NCBI GenBank assembly: GCA_002011355.1
Contig: MTNE01000104.1
Coordinates: forward strand, 1-16,751
Source: Thermoplasmatales archaeon JdFR-43
GTDB lineage: Archaea > Thermoplasmatota > E2 > UBA202 > JdFR-43
Direction of reading: 5' to 3'
Length of the DNA stretch: 16,751 nucleotides
Part shown: in pieces, positions 1-7,087 of the stretch
How positions within the stretch are numbered: position 1 is the stretch's first letter
Layout: each line of letters begins with the position of its first letter
The notes under the pieces: generated by a model
The model's database searches: none
Seen by the model: the letters and a program-made list of their open reading frames with translations, nothing else
Told to the model about the DNA's origin: nothing
Program-made: the position numbers and the translations under genes

Positions 1-228
1 TCAATCCCGCCAACAATGAACATTTCCAAAGCCTTTCAACTGCTGAAAGGGGCGTCATCCTACGAGCTCTTCAGGAGAGAACCAAAATTCAGATTAAGAT
101 ACCGCAAAGGACATTTTTGGAGCTCAGGTAAATTCTATCGAAGCGTTGGAGATGTCGATTTGGAGACAACAAAGAGCTATGTTCAGAGACAGGAGAAAAT
201 CCATCAGGCTACGCTTTCCCAATATTAA
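1..228 (+). CDS. tnpA: IS200/IS605 family Y1 transposase TnpA, C-terminal part (5' end outside window)
   Basis: The frame is open from the first base of the window, so this is the last 75 residues of a longer gene rather than one starting at the ATG at 16. The reading matches the C-terminal part of IS200-type single-strand transposases: a helix with LLKGASSYELF, then RYRKGHFWSSGKFYRSVGDV, then a helix containing SYVQRQ. In this family the nucleophilic tyrosine lies in that last helix, here Tyr60 of the visible part (codon 178-180), followed by the usual Gln. The HUH metal-binding motif would be upstream of the window. The enzyme would cut and join the single-stranded ends of its own element. 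An imperfect hairpin follows 8 bases after the stop. What is visible shows no damage, so the element may be intact. Confidence in the family is high. Confidence 0.85.
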   Translation, partial: SIPPTMNISKAFQLLKGASSYELFRREPKFRLRYRKGHFWSSGKFYRSVGDVDLETTKSYVQRQEKIHQATLSQY

Positions 229-230
229 CA

Positions 231-265
231 GGAAGCTACAGGCTTTAGACTGTGGAGGATGTCAC
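231..265 (+). mobile_element. right-end hairpin of the IS200-type element
   Basis: CTACAG (236-241) can pair with CTGTGG (250-255) with one T-G wobble and an 8-base loop, and GTCAC follows at 261-265. Subterminal imperfect hairpins just 3' of tnpA are what TnpA binds in IS200/IS605 elements. The exact cleavage point cannot be placed from one copy. The stem sequence CTACAGG recurs in the hairpin at 2920-2956 beside the tnpB relic. Confidence 0.5.
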
Positions 266-299
266 AATAAAGAGATTGGATAATAGGAGACCCTATAAA

Positions 300-2615
300 T
301 CACATCAACTCCTTCCCCTTTTCAGTCAGTTCCAGAACCTTGTACCTGCCAACTTTTTTCTCCACAACCAGCCCCAAATTCTTCAGCTCCCTTATCTTCT
401 TTGTTGCAGTGGGTCGGGTTATGCCGAATGCTTTCATTATGTCCTTGTGGGCTGGTGTTCTGCCAATTGTGTTCTGCTTCTTTATGTAGTTCAGAATGTC
501 GAAAAGGTCTTTATCCAGCTCGATTCGGTACTTGGGTTTTATCTTTTTAATCTCCTTCTCCAGCTGGATCCGTTCACGCTCGGAAAGGGTGTCAGGGTCC
601 ACAACGACGAGAAGGATGCCCTTTGTCAGGTACATCATCTCGTTGAGCTTTGTCAGGAACTTCAGCACCTCATCGAACCCGTACAGCAACAGCAGGTAGT
701 CGAGCCGGTCGAGCAGCACTACGCTATCCCTTGACATGAAATCCTCGATTATCTTCTCCAGCAGTAAAAGCTGAGGCGAAACGACGCCCTTTCCTTTCTT
801 CTTCTCGCTCAACCAGAGGATCTCTACATCCTCTCCCACGAGTTCTCCGATTTCTTCAGGCGGAGTTCTGCTTATCACCATCCCTCTGTAGCCAACATTT
901 ATGAGGTCCCTGAAAACATCTGCTCCCCTGTCCAGCGTCTTTTCCATAATGAGGTAACTTCTGCCCTTCTCAACATCGTACTTCAAAAACCGGTGTCGAA
1001 GCCTCTCTTCAGCCCTCTTCCTCTCCGTTATATCCACCAAAACCTTCAGGTTGCCCGCATAACTTCCCTCTTCCATCAGGGGGGTGGCGCTCACAAGAAC
1101 GTCTATCTCCCCGTCTCCGGCATCAAGAACCGCCTCAAACCTTACACTTTCACCTTTTTTGAGTCTTGAATGTATTTCCCTTATTTCTCTTTCGTATTCG
1201 GAAGAAAAAATCTCGGTCCAGTGTCTGCCGATGAGTTCCTCCTTTGAGCAGCCAAGCATTTCAAGCATTCGGGGGTTGGCAAATGTTATGTAGCCCTCAT
1301 CGTTCTCTATCAGGATGCCCTCTTCCATGCTCTGAACGATGTTCTCGTTGAATTCTTTCAGTCTCTTGATCTCATCCTCTGCATGCTTTCTCTCAACGGC
1401 CATGGATATCACGTTGGCAACTGCCTGCAGGAAGACCACATCGTCCTCTGTGAAATCCCTTCTTTGAGATGTGTAGGCTCCCAGGACGCCGAATGGTCTA
1501 TCCTTCCTTGGAATAATGACGCTAATCCCGCTGATGACACCATGCTGGATGAGGCATTCTGCTTTGAAGCGCGTCTCCGTTCGAAGGTCTTTTACAATAA
1601 CTGGTTCGTTTGACAGCAGAGTGTATCCAGCCTGTGAACGGGTTCCCGCGTCAATAGTTGCCTGCCCCACAACTCCTTCCTTCCACCCCACGCCAGCGCG
1701 TAACAGCAAATTGTTACTGTCTGGCAGGAGCTCTAGGATCCCAACATACTCCACATCGAGGCATTGGGCAACGAGAGTGACAGCTTCATCCATCAGCTCG
1801 TTCAGATCTGCACCACCCAAAGCAAGTTGACTGAGTTTGGCAACGGCCATCTGCTGACGTATGCGGGTTTTGAGCGCTTCCTCTCTCTGCTTGCGCTCTG
1901 TGATATCCATGAAGTTCCCGAGGGATGCCCGGCGCCCGAGATGTTTGACAGAAGTGACCGTTTCTAGGATCCATTTTATCCTCCCATCCTTGGCAACAAT
2001 ACGGTACTCATACGGAAAAGAGCGTTCTCCCTTAAGCATCTTCACAGCGTTCTTTCGAACAATCTCTCTATCTTCGGGAATAACGAGACTCAAAGAGTGC
2101 TTTCCTATCAATTCGTCCTCGCTGTAGCCGGTGATTTTCTGGAACTGGGAGTTGATCAGCTGAAACTTTCCATCCTGGACGATGTAAATTCCAATGGGGG
2201 AGCTGATGAAGAGGTTCTTGAGTAGTTGCTCAGCGTGCTTGCACTCGGTAACGTCTTCCCCTACGCACAATATACCAATGGTATCGCCTGCATCGTCCTT
2301 TAACACCTTTATGTGCCACCCGATAATTTTTTCCTTTCCATTCCTGGTTAAAATGGGGATTTCAATGTATTCAAACGACTCAATTCCTTCATCCATCGTT
2401 TTTTTGAAAACCTCTATGATCTCATCTCTTATCTTCTCCGGGAAAATATCGTGGAAGTCTGTATCAACATCTTGCCCACTACATCCAAACACCTCTCCAC
2501 ATTTTTTGTTAAAAAAGATTATTCTGCCGTCTTTGTTCAGGCAGACAATTAAGAGGTTTGAAGTGTTTAATATTGCTTCTATGAACTCTCTTTTGAGGTT
2601 TGCAAATTCTGACAT
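300..2615 (-). CDS. PAS-PAS-GAF-PAS-DUF835-winged-helix regulator
   Basis: A large soluble multidomain regulator of about 771 residues with no transmembrane segment. Domains in order: PAS about 15-125, PAS about 135-245 ending in DITERKQREEAL, GAF about 270-410, PAS about 425-540 ending in VDITERKRAEERL, DUF835 about 550-690, and a winged helix about 715-771 (PAHKDIMKAFGITRPTATKKIRELKNLG read in two parts as recognition helix and wing). There is no histidine kinase domain. PAS and GAF domains usually sense small ligands, redox or light. DUF835 is an archaeal domain of unknown role that often follows PAS domains. The winged helix implies direct DNA binding, making a one-component regulator the simplest model. 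Start: GTG at 2624 and ATG at 2621 are in frame, but GAGGTG at 2622-2627 sits six bases ahead of the ATG at 2615, so that start is preferred. It lies between two transposon remains and its target is unknown. Confidence 0.88.
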   Translation of the reverse strand: MSEFANLKREFIEAILNTSNLLIVCLNKDGRIIFFNKKCGEVFGCSGQDVDTDFHDIFPEKIRDEIIEVFKKTMDEGIESFEYIEIPILTRNGKEKIIGWHIKVLKDDAGDTIGILCVGEDVTECKHAEQLLKNLFISSPIGIYIVQDGKFQLINSQFQKITGYSEDELIGKHSLSLVIPEDREIVRKNAVKMLKGERSFPYEYRIVAKDGRIKWILETVTSVKHLGRRASLGNFMDITERKQREEALKTRIRQQMAVAKLSQLALGGADLNELMDEAVTLVAQCLDVEYVGILELLPDSNNLLLRAGVGWKEGVVGQATIDAGTRSQAGYTLLSNEPVIVKDLRTETRFKAECLIQHGVISGISVIIPRKDRPFGVLGAYTSQRRDFTEDDVVFLQAVANVISMAVERKHAEDEIKRLKEFNENIVQSMEEGILIENDEGYITFANPRMLEMLGCSKEELIGRHWTEIFSSEYEREIREIHSRLKKGESVRFEAVLDAGDGEIDVLVSATPLMEEGSYAGNLKVLVDITERKRAEERLRHRFLKYDVEKGRSYLIMEKTLDRGADVFRDLINVGYRGMVISRTPPEEIGELVGEDVEILWLSEKKKGKGVVSPQLLLLEKIIEDFMSRDSVVLLDRLDYLLLLYGFDEVLKFLTKLNEMMYLTKGILLVVVDPDTLSERERIQLEKEIKKIKPKYRIELDKDLFDILNYIKKQNTIGRTPAHKDIMKAFGITRPTATKKIRELKNLGLVVEKKVGRYKVLELTEKGKELM

Positions 2616-2621
2616 ATTCAT

Positions 2622-2687
2622 CACCTCAAAATTATTGTAGTAAACTAAGATATTGACCTATTTAAATTTTCTTAAGAAACTTTTAAG
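2622..2687 (-). promoter_or_regulatory. promoter and ribosome binding site of the PAS/DUF835 gene
   Basis: On the minus strand a TATA-like ATTTAAATA (2659-2667) lies about 26 bases ahead of a predicted start of transcription near 2637. The Shine-Dalgarno GAGGTG (2622-2627) has six-base spacing to the ATG at 2615. Directly upstream of the TATA box, 2671-2687 has the near-palindromic arrangement CTTAA...TTAAG, a position where a regulator could bind, perhaps the winged helix of this protein itself (inference). Confidence 0.5.
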
Positions 2688-2856
2688 TTATAGAAGATAA
2701 ATATAAGTAGGTTATTATCGATTATATATCAATCTATAAAGTCGTATGCCAATAATTAGCAAAGACACTTAAAAGTTTGGGATTGCTCGGGGTTCAGCGG
2801 AGGCAGTCATTGATAGACCTACTCCCACCTTGGTGCACCCCGTTCACCTCTCTGGG

Positions 2857-2987
2857 TTCACTGGGGAGCATGTCATGGGGCTCGCCCCGCAGAGAGGGAT
2901 ATCCCTCTCCAGGTGAACATTCTACAGGTTCCATCACGGATTAGAAACCTGTAGAAGGCCAGCGAGCCTGGAGAAAAACCCCGTGAA
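2857..2987 (-). ncRNA. nested-stem structured element overlapping the tnpB relic (candidate right-end/omega RNA remnant)
   Basis: Complementary segments are nested: 2857-2866 with 2979-2987 (nine pairs and one bulge), 2906-2913 with 2967-2974 (eight perfect pairs), and 2920-2930 with 2946-2956 (eleven perfect pairs). In the left arm, 2892-2909 is a perfect 18-base palindrome, 2877-2888 can form a small GGGG/CCCC hairpin, and 2847-2854 can alternatively pair with 2890-2897. The stretch is far more G/C-rich than its flanks. TnpB elements make a guide RNA from the 3' end of tnpB and the element's right end, and this structure lies exactly there on the minus strand. Strand and function are inference. 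The gene itself is broken, so the RNA may be a fossil. Confidence 0.5.
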
Positions 2988-3387
2988 AGGATGTACACGT
3001 TGAGGCTTGCAGAGTAGTGTCTGTTCATCTCCAACCCACAACCATACTTAATCTGCCGTTTCGGTACTCCAACCTACTTCCACATCTCGGACAGGCTCTC
3101 ATTGTGTTTTTAGCGAGAACGTATTCAGCTCCAGCTTTGTATTCGATTGTTTTGTGGATCTTTTTCCACTCATCTATTAGTAAGTCTCGCAAATCTCTTT
3201 TGAATTCGTTGGATGCTGGAATTCTTGGCGTCAGTCTCCTGATTTCATACTCAACCTCAACACAATCTTCTTTCACTCTGTACTTCTTTGTGTTATTATT
3301 TAGGGCTTTCTTCAATTCCTTGTTTTTCAGAGCTTTTACCAGCTTTATCTCACCTTTGGATAGTTCTGATGGATACTGATATTCCAC
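2934..3387 (-). pseudogene. tnpB: tnpB (IS605 OrfB) relic, truncated and frameshifted
   Basis: The open frame 3025-3387 starts with GTG and ends in a TnpB-like C-terminus: EWKKIHKTIEYKAGAEYVLA, a few residues, then CPRCGSRLEYRNGRL, the first knuckle of the zinc ribbon. The second half of the ribbon is found after a frameshift near 3048: KYGCGLEMNRHYSASL, matching the expected CG-x-EMNR-x-x-(N/S)A pattern near the last catalytic residue. This frame stops at 2934, and a second shift near 3001 would restore a continuation (NVYILSRGFSPG). Only about 120-150 residues remain of a protein that is normally about 400, and the RuvC motifs of the N-terminal two thirds are absent. It is therefore a decayed nuclease gene of an IS200/IS605 or autonomous TnpB element. 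Whether it belonged to the same element as tnpA at 1-228 cannot be told. Confidence 0.75.
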
Positions 3388-3612
3388 ATATGGTTCTATC
3401 TAATGTGGGCAAGAAGTTTCCGGCTAAGATCATTCATAACTGCTTATTTTTTTGGACATATTGAATACTAATTAGGTAAGATAAATAGCTTTTATGAGGT
3501 TGGTTAATATATTGGCTGTGAAAATGATGAGGCGATTCCAAAATTATGAGTTGTGAGATAATCATGGAATACTATAGACGTAAAATTTTATATATGATTA
3601 TTCAAAGTTAGA
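3388..3612. other. intergenic region between the tnpB relic and the surface-protein operon
   Basis: A/T-rich with no convincing ORF on either strand. No readable tnpB sequence was found upstream of the relic, where its N-terminal part would be expected. The right end holds the promoter of the next operon. Confidence 0.5.
3587..3594 (+). promoter_or_regulatory. TATA box of the surface-protein operon (leaderless start)
   Basis: TTTATATA is centred about 26 bases upstream of the second of two tandem GTG codons (3613 and 3616). No Shine-Dalgarno is seen ahead of them. Archaeal TATA boxes sit about 26 bases before the transcription start, so the mRNA probably begins at or within a base or two of the start codon. 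Confidence 0.55.
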
Positions 3613-5487
3613 GTGGTGGTTGCTGTGAGAGCTATATTTTTACTGGTGATGTTATTGCTCGTACTGCCAGCATCAGCAGCCCCCCTTGTGAAGGTGGAGA
3701 TTTTCAACAACACATATAATGAGAGTCTGACTGTTTTGGAGCCAACAAATGACAGTAACTGGATCAGGATGATCGGTGGGAGTAATATCGTAATTCCAAG
3801 TATCAAGATGGTGTACAATGGCATAAACAGCACCCAGTATGTAAAGAATAACAAAACGGTGAAAATAACGACCTATGGCATTTTAAAGGATCAGGATTAT
3901 ACTGTCGATTATCCCTTCACCAAACATCCCTTTTACCATGCTGGTGATAGCGTTTCAGCTGAAATACTCTCAACGAGTGACCTTAACGGAAGTACTGTCC
4001 ACATCTATCTGGTGAGGACGTATCCGACAGAACTCAAAAATGCCCTTGCATCTGCCGTGGATGGTGATACGCAGCAACTGCGAAACTTGCTCAGCAACGC
4101 CTTCAATTACACGAATGTGACGTTGAATAGTACAGGAGATGCGACTGTCTCGTTTGGTGTATTGCCTGCTGGTGACTACGTGGTTGTTGCAACCCTGAAC
4201 ACCTCAACCGAATCAAACATCACGCTTATCTCAGCAACCGCCTTCGAAGTGCTGGAGCACGAGTCCACGTTGTCGGTTAGTGATGTTACCCGCTCGTCTG
4301 TCTCTGACAACAAATTCGTGAGCGGCACCTTCACCATAACCGGCGGGAGCAGCAATGCGAACTACACCTATATAGCTGCCTTGGTCAAGAAGACTGCCTA
4401 TTCTGTCGAACTCAGGCTGGAGAGCAGTGGGAATAAGTCAACAACGCATCTTAAAGCGAATAATGCAGTTCTGGTTGACTCTTTCAAGATCGGCGGCGTC
4501 GGGCTCAAGAATGTTAATGCGACAACGGTATACAACTGGATAAAGAATGCTTTCCCGTCAAGCTCAGCATCGCTCGCGAAGACGAGGAAGCAGGGGAATA
4601 GCTGGGACTTCTCCTTGCCGGTTAAGGGTCTGCCTGACGGAGATTACTACCTGAACATCGGCGCCTGGAACTCCTCCAACTCGTCTCAGCGCCTCGTTGC
4701 GTTCTCACAGGCGCTGGTGAAGGTAAAGACTGTTGCGCCCGCTCCAGCACCCGCAGCACCTGCTCCAGCACCTCCACCTCCTGAAACCCTCTTAGAGGCG
4801 CCATCGGAGTTTATATCGTCTCTCACTAAAACCATATCGGCAAATGTTGAGACTGAAATTCCAATTTCATCAGAAATGACGGAGCGGACTGGCTTGCTGG
4901 AGATGACAGTTAAACTCCCTGAAACTGCAACAGTTACTGTTACAATATCTAAGGTAAAAGAGCTTCCTGCTAAGGTTTCAGCCCCGCCAGCTGAAGTGTA
5001 CATCTTCTTTGAGGTGAAGTTCACGAAATATGGGACAACTGAGGAGGTGGAACCATCTGGATACATAGACTTCAAGGTTTCAAAGGACTGGGTTGAGAGT
5101 AAAGGCTATACGCCTGCTCAGGTCGTTCTGATGAAGTACAACGGTGGATGGAAAGAGCTCAAGACCGAGCTGGTTGATGAGGACGAGAACAGCTATTACT
5201 ACAGGGCTGAAGTCGAATCCTTCAGCATATTTGCGGTCGCAGCGAAGCCTGTTAAGCCTACACCAACGCCTACGAAGACTCCCGTTGTGATTCCAACAAC
5301 TCCCCCAGCTATGCCGACTGCAACTCCAACCCTAACACCGACAGCAACGCCCACTGTAACTCCCACTCCAACTGCGACGCCGATACCGCCAACGCCATGG
5401 TACTTGCAGCCAACAACGCTGCTGATAATCGTACTGCTGGTTGCAGCGTTCCTGGTGGCAGCATACACGTTAAGGAGAGGTAAGTAA
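3613..5487 (+). CDS. secreted, C-terminally anchored surface protein with PGF-pre-PGF-like domain
   Basis: 624 residues. The N-terminus is a signal peptide: one Arg, a Leu/Val-rich core and LPASA with likely cleavage after residue 22. Residues 23 to about 370 form an extracellular beta-rich region with more than a dozen N-x-S/T sequons, so heavy N-glycosylation is likely. An Ala/Pro linker (about 374-393) follows, then at about 397-545 a domain resembling the archaeal PGF-pre-PGF domain: TVKLPETATVTVTISKVKEL, then YGTTEEVEPSGYIDFKVSKD, then a stretch with WKEL, ending ESFSIFAVAA. A Thr/Pro-rich cell-wall-spanning stretch (about 548-594) leads to one transmembrane helix and a basic RRGK tail. 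The tail lacks the PGF tripeptide that normally follows this domain. The role is probably structural or adhesive at the S-layer, and the N-terminal half is not assigned to a named family with certainty. The next gene starts six bases after the stop. Confidence 0.82.
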   Translation: MVVAVRAIFLLVMLLLVLPASAAPLVKVEIFNNTYNESLTVLEPTNDSNWIRMIGGSNIVIPSIKMVYNGINSTQYVKNNKTVKITTYGILKDQDYTVDYPFTKHPFYHAGDSVSAEILSTSDLNGSTVHIYLVRTYPTELKNALASAVDGDTQQLRNLLSNAFNYTNVTLNSTGDATVSFGVLPAGDYVVVATLNTSTESNITLISATAFEVLEHESTLSVSDVTRSSVSDNKFVSGTFTITGGSSNANYTYIAALVKKTAYSVELRLESSGNKSTTHLKANNAVLVDSFKIGGVGLKNVNATTVYNWIKNAFPSSSASLAKTRKQGNSWDFSLPVKGLPDGDYYLNIGAWNSSNSSQRLVAFSQALVKVKTVAPAPAPAAPAPAPPPPETLLEAPSEFISSLTKTISANVETEIPISSEMTERTGLLEMTVKLPETATVTVTISKVKELPAKVSAPPAEVYIFFEVKFTKYGTTEEVEPSGYIDFKVSKDWVESKGYTPAQVVLMKYNGGWKELKTELVDEDENSYYYRAEVESFSIFAVAAKPVKPTPTPTKTPVVIPTTPPAMPTATPTLTPTATPTVTPTPTATPIPPTPWYLQPTTLLIIVLLVAAFLVAAYTLRRGK

Positions 5488-5493
5488 GGAAAT

Positions 5494-6444
5494 ATGAGGT
5501 CTGCTTTAGTTTTATTTTTTATTGGTATGATGTTCCTGAGCACGGTAAAAGCCGGGGTTGTGGATTTTAGCGTGAGTCCGGAGAATCCGGTTAGAGGAGA
5601 CATGGTTACTGTGCACGGCACAGCTAGCCCGAACGAGGAGGTGAGGATTGATGTTTCATTCGAGAAGGTTGTGCCGGTGCAGAATGGGGATTATCTTTTC
5701 ACGATAGATGATGTCGTGATTCCTGAGGGAAAAAACAGGTTTACTGTTACTGCTTATGGTGTCGATGACTTGAAAGTGAGCGTCAGGCTGTTCTTCAATC
5801 TTATCTGGGTGACGCTGGGCTCAGAGGCCAGCAATGGTGTTGCAACTGTTACGCAAGGCAACGTTCCTCCTGGAACCTACGATGTGCAGATCCACGGGAA
5901 GTCGAGTCAGAATTCTGTCAGGCTGAAGATTACTGCCACAGGTTACATAAAGGCTGATGGAGAAGGTAGGTTCAGCTATTCTTACAAGACATCTTCCATG
6001 CCTCTAGGAGACTTCATCATAAAGGCTGGGGGAATATCGAAGGTTGTAACTCTCTCAAAATATGCTGGCTCCCCGGGTTCATCTAGCTCATTAGGAGGTG
6101 GTGGAAGTTTAGCACCTCCAACACCTATTTCAACACCTGTTCCAACCCCAACTCCTACAGAAACACCTGCTATGACGTCAATGCCAAATGCAACGGTAAC
6201 CGTTTCCACGCCAGCTTTAGAACCTGCTCCAACACCCTCACCACAACCAGTTTACATACAAACTCCTGTAGAACAGGAAAATAACTCAGGTCAGTTTGTT
6301 AATAGGAATGCAACAACACTAATCGAAAATAACCCGCAGACACAAAAAGTGAGCAGGTCTGTTCAGATACCCGGATTCGCAATCGTTGCAGGTACTGTAG
6401 GCTTGGCTCTGGCAGTGGCTGTGAATAGAATAAGAAAAGGCTGA
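5494..6444 (+). CDS. secreted surface protein with PGF-CTERM-like sorting signal
   Basis: 316 residues. The signal peptide has a hydrophobic core and ends VKA at about residue 20. Two immunoglobulin-like or beta-sandwich segments follow (about 21-100 and 105-190), with phrases such as SPENPVRGDMVTVHGTASPN that recur in archaeal surface proteins. Then come a Gly/Ser patch, a long Thr/Pro linker (about 208-255) and an Asn-rich stretch with sequons. The C-terminus has PGF at residues 293-295, a hydrophobic helix and the basic tail NRIRKG. This tripartite PGF-helix-basic layout is that of PGF-CTERM proteins, processed and lipid-anchored by archaeosortase A in haloarchaea. No archaeosortase gene is in the window. 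Six-base spacing to the upstream gene and a shared Thr/Pro linker style suggest one operon and a joint job at the cell surface. The ligand or substrate is unknown. Confidence 0.8.
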   Translation: MRSALVLFFIGMMFLSTVKAGVVDFSVSPENPVRGDMVTVHGTASPNEEVRIDVSFEKVVPVQNGDYLFTIDDVVIPEGKNRFTVTAYGVDDLKVSVRLFFNLIWVTLGSEASNGVATVTQGNVPPGTYDVQIHGKSSQNSVRLKITATGYIKADGEGRFSYSYKTSSMPLGDFIIKAGGISKVVTLSKYAGSPGSSSSLGGGGSLAPPTPISTPVPTPTPTETPAMTSMPNATVTVSTPALEPAPTPSPQPVYIQTPVEQENNSGQFVNRNATTLIENNPQTQKVSRSVQIPGFAIVAGTVGLALAVAVNRIRKG

Positions 6445-6459
6445 CTGCAAGGTGAAAGT

Positions 6460-6810
6460 ATGCGGTGCACTCATCAGCCGAAGAAAAAAGACTGGCTCAC
6501 CTCTCAGAATGGTGTAATTAAGCTCCACCCCTACTGCTGCAACTGCGGCACTGTGAAGAATGTTTCTTCGGATAAGGGGAAGAAGATCGGTTACTTCATC
6601 AACTCCCTTGCAAGGCTGAGAAAAACGCTGGAGCAAAAGGGATACAGGGTATCTGAGGCCCAGATCAGGATGATCATAAAGGAGCTCTGCGAGATTGACG
6701 GTTTTGAGGATACGTACTGGATAACGTTCTCCAGGCAGAAGGAAATCTTCATCACCCTTGTACGCAAATACATTAAAATTTCACAAGATATTATAGAATA
6801 TTCGCTCTGA
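6460..6810 (+). CDS. small conserved-looking protein with a possible zinc knuckle
   Basis: 116 residues, soluble, no signal peptide. Residues 1-30 carry C3-T-H5 and then a YCCNCG motif at 25-30, a layout that could bind one zinc ion. The rest is predominantly helical and charged (YFINSLARLRKTLEQKGYRV, then a helix with IRMIIKEL), ending in a second helical stretch. The start is supported by AAGGTGA at 6450-6456, a few bases before the ATG. It begins 15 bases after the preceding stop and so probably belongs to the surface-protein operon, which is odd for a cytosolic protein and suggests a regulatory or RNA/DNA-binding role (inference). I do not recognise a named family. Codon use and the ribosome binding site support a real gene. 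Confidence 0.7.
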   Translation: MRCTHQPKKKDWLTSQNGVIKLHPYCCNCGTVKNVSSDKGKKIGYFINSLARLRKTLEQKGYRVSEAQIRMIIKELCEIDGFEDTYWITFSRQKEIFITLVRKYIKISQDIIEYSL

Positions 6811-6863
6811 TATAGTTATAACAAATATAGAAAGAGATAGGAACATTTTTATGTGTTATGGTA

Positions 6864-6874
6864 TGTATAAAAAC
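6864..6874 (+). promoter_or_regulatory. TATA box ahead of a structured non-coding stretch
   Basis: TGTATAAAAAC is centred about 26 bases before position 6895. No plausible coding start with a good frame follows. The hairpin at 6901-6964 begins just after the predicted transcription start. Confidence 0.4.
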
Positions 6875-6894
6875 TAAAAAAAGAGGTGAAGATA

Positions 6895-7015
6895 TTTCAA
6901 AGTTCTTGGCCAGCTGAACCGAGCTGAACTGAGTAGGGCGATGAGGGGAGGCTGGTCAAGAGTTAGCTGAGACTATCTAGTGTGAACTTGCTGGGGTCTT
7001 TTAGCCTAAGGTGTT
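6895..7015 (+). ncRNA. candidate structured non-coding RNA
   Basis: Bases 6901-6914 pair with 6951-6964 to give a 14-pair helix including three G-U wobbles, closing a 36-base loop. Wobbles suggest that the RNA, not the DNA, is what folds. The stretch is visibly richer in G/C than its surroundings, a known mark of structured RNAs in A/T-rich thermophiles. AGCTGA occurs three times (from 6912, 6922 and 6965). A TATA box is correctly placed upstream, and a T-run (TCTTTT, about 6997-7002) could end transcription. All plus-strand frames are closed by frequent stops. Class and function are unknown; the 3' boundary is a guess. Confidence 0.4.
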
Positions 7016-7087
7016 GGTTTTCTACAGGCATTTTTCATAAAGCCTCCAGAATCTCCTAGCATCTCCCACATCCTCCAGCACCTGATA

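Noticed and set aside
252..734. 160-residue plus-strand open frame
   Set aside because: Antisense to the C-terminal part of the PAS/DUF835 gene; low-complexity Gln/Val/Leu composition and no ribosome binding site.
3017..3379. 120-residue plus-strand frame opposite the tnpB relic
   Set aside because: The minus-strand reading has a clear TnpB zinc ribbon; the plus frame is its shadow.
5250..5400. Repeated CC(A/T)AC(A/T/G)CC-type units resembling a short tandem repeat
   Set aside because: These are codons of the Thr/Pro-rich linker of the surface protein, not an independent repeat.
6886..6970. Box C/D guide RNA: C-like GTGAAGA (6886), C'-like GCGATGA (6938), several CTGA boxes
   Set aside because: Both C boxes have a mismatch, the spacing between C and D' is too long or the C'/D' spacing is wrong, and the arrangement conflicts with the strong 14-pair hairpin. 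Kept only as a generic ncRNA candidate.
7022..7087. Minus-strand in-frame reading after the stop of the YdjM-like gene (YQVLEDVGDARRFWRLYEKCL)
   Set aside because: It is in frame with the gene and looks protein-like, raising the idea of a premature stop, but 21 open codons are easily chance and no family was recognised.
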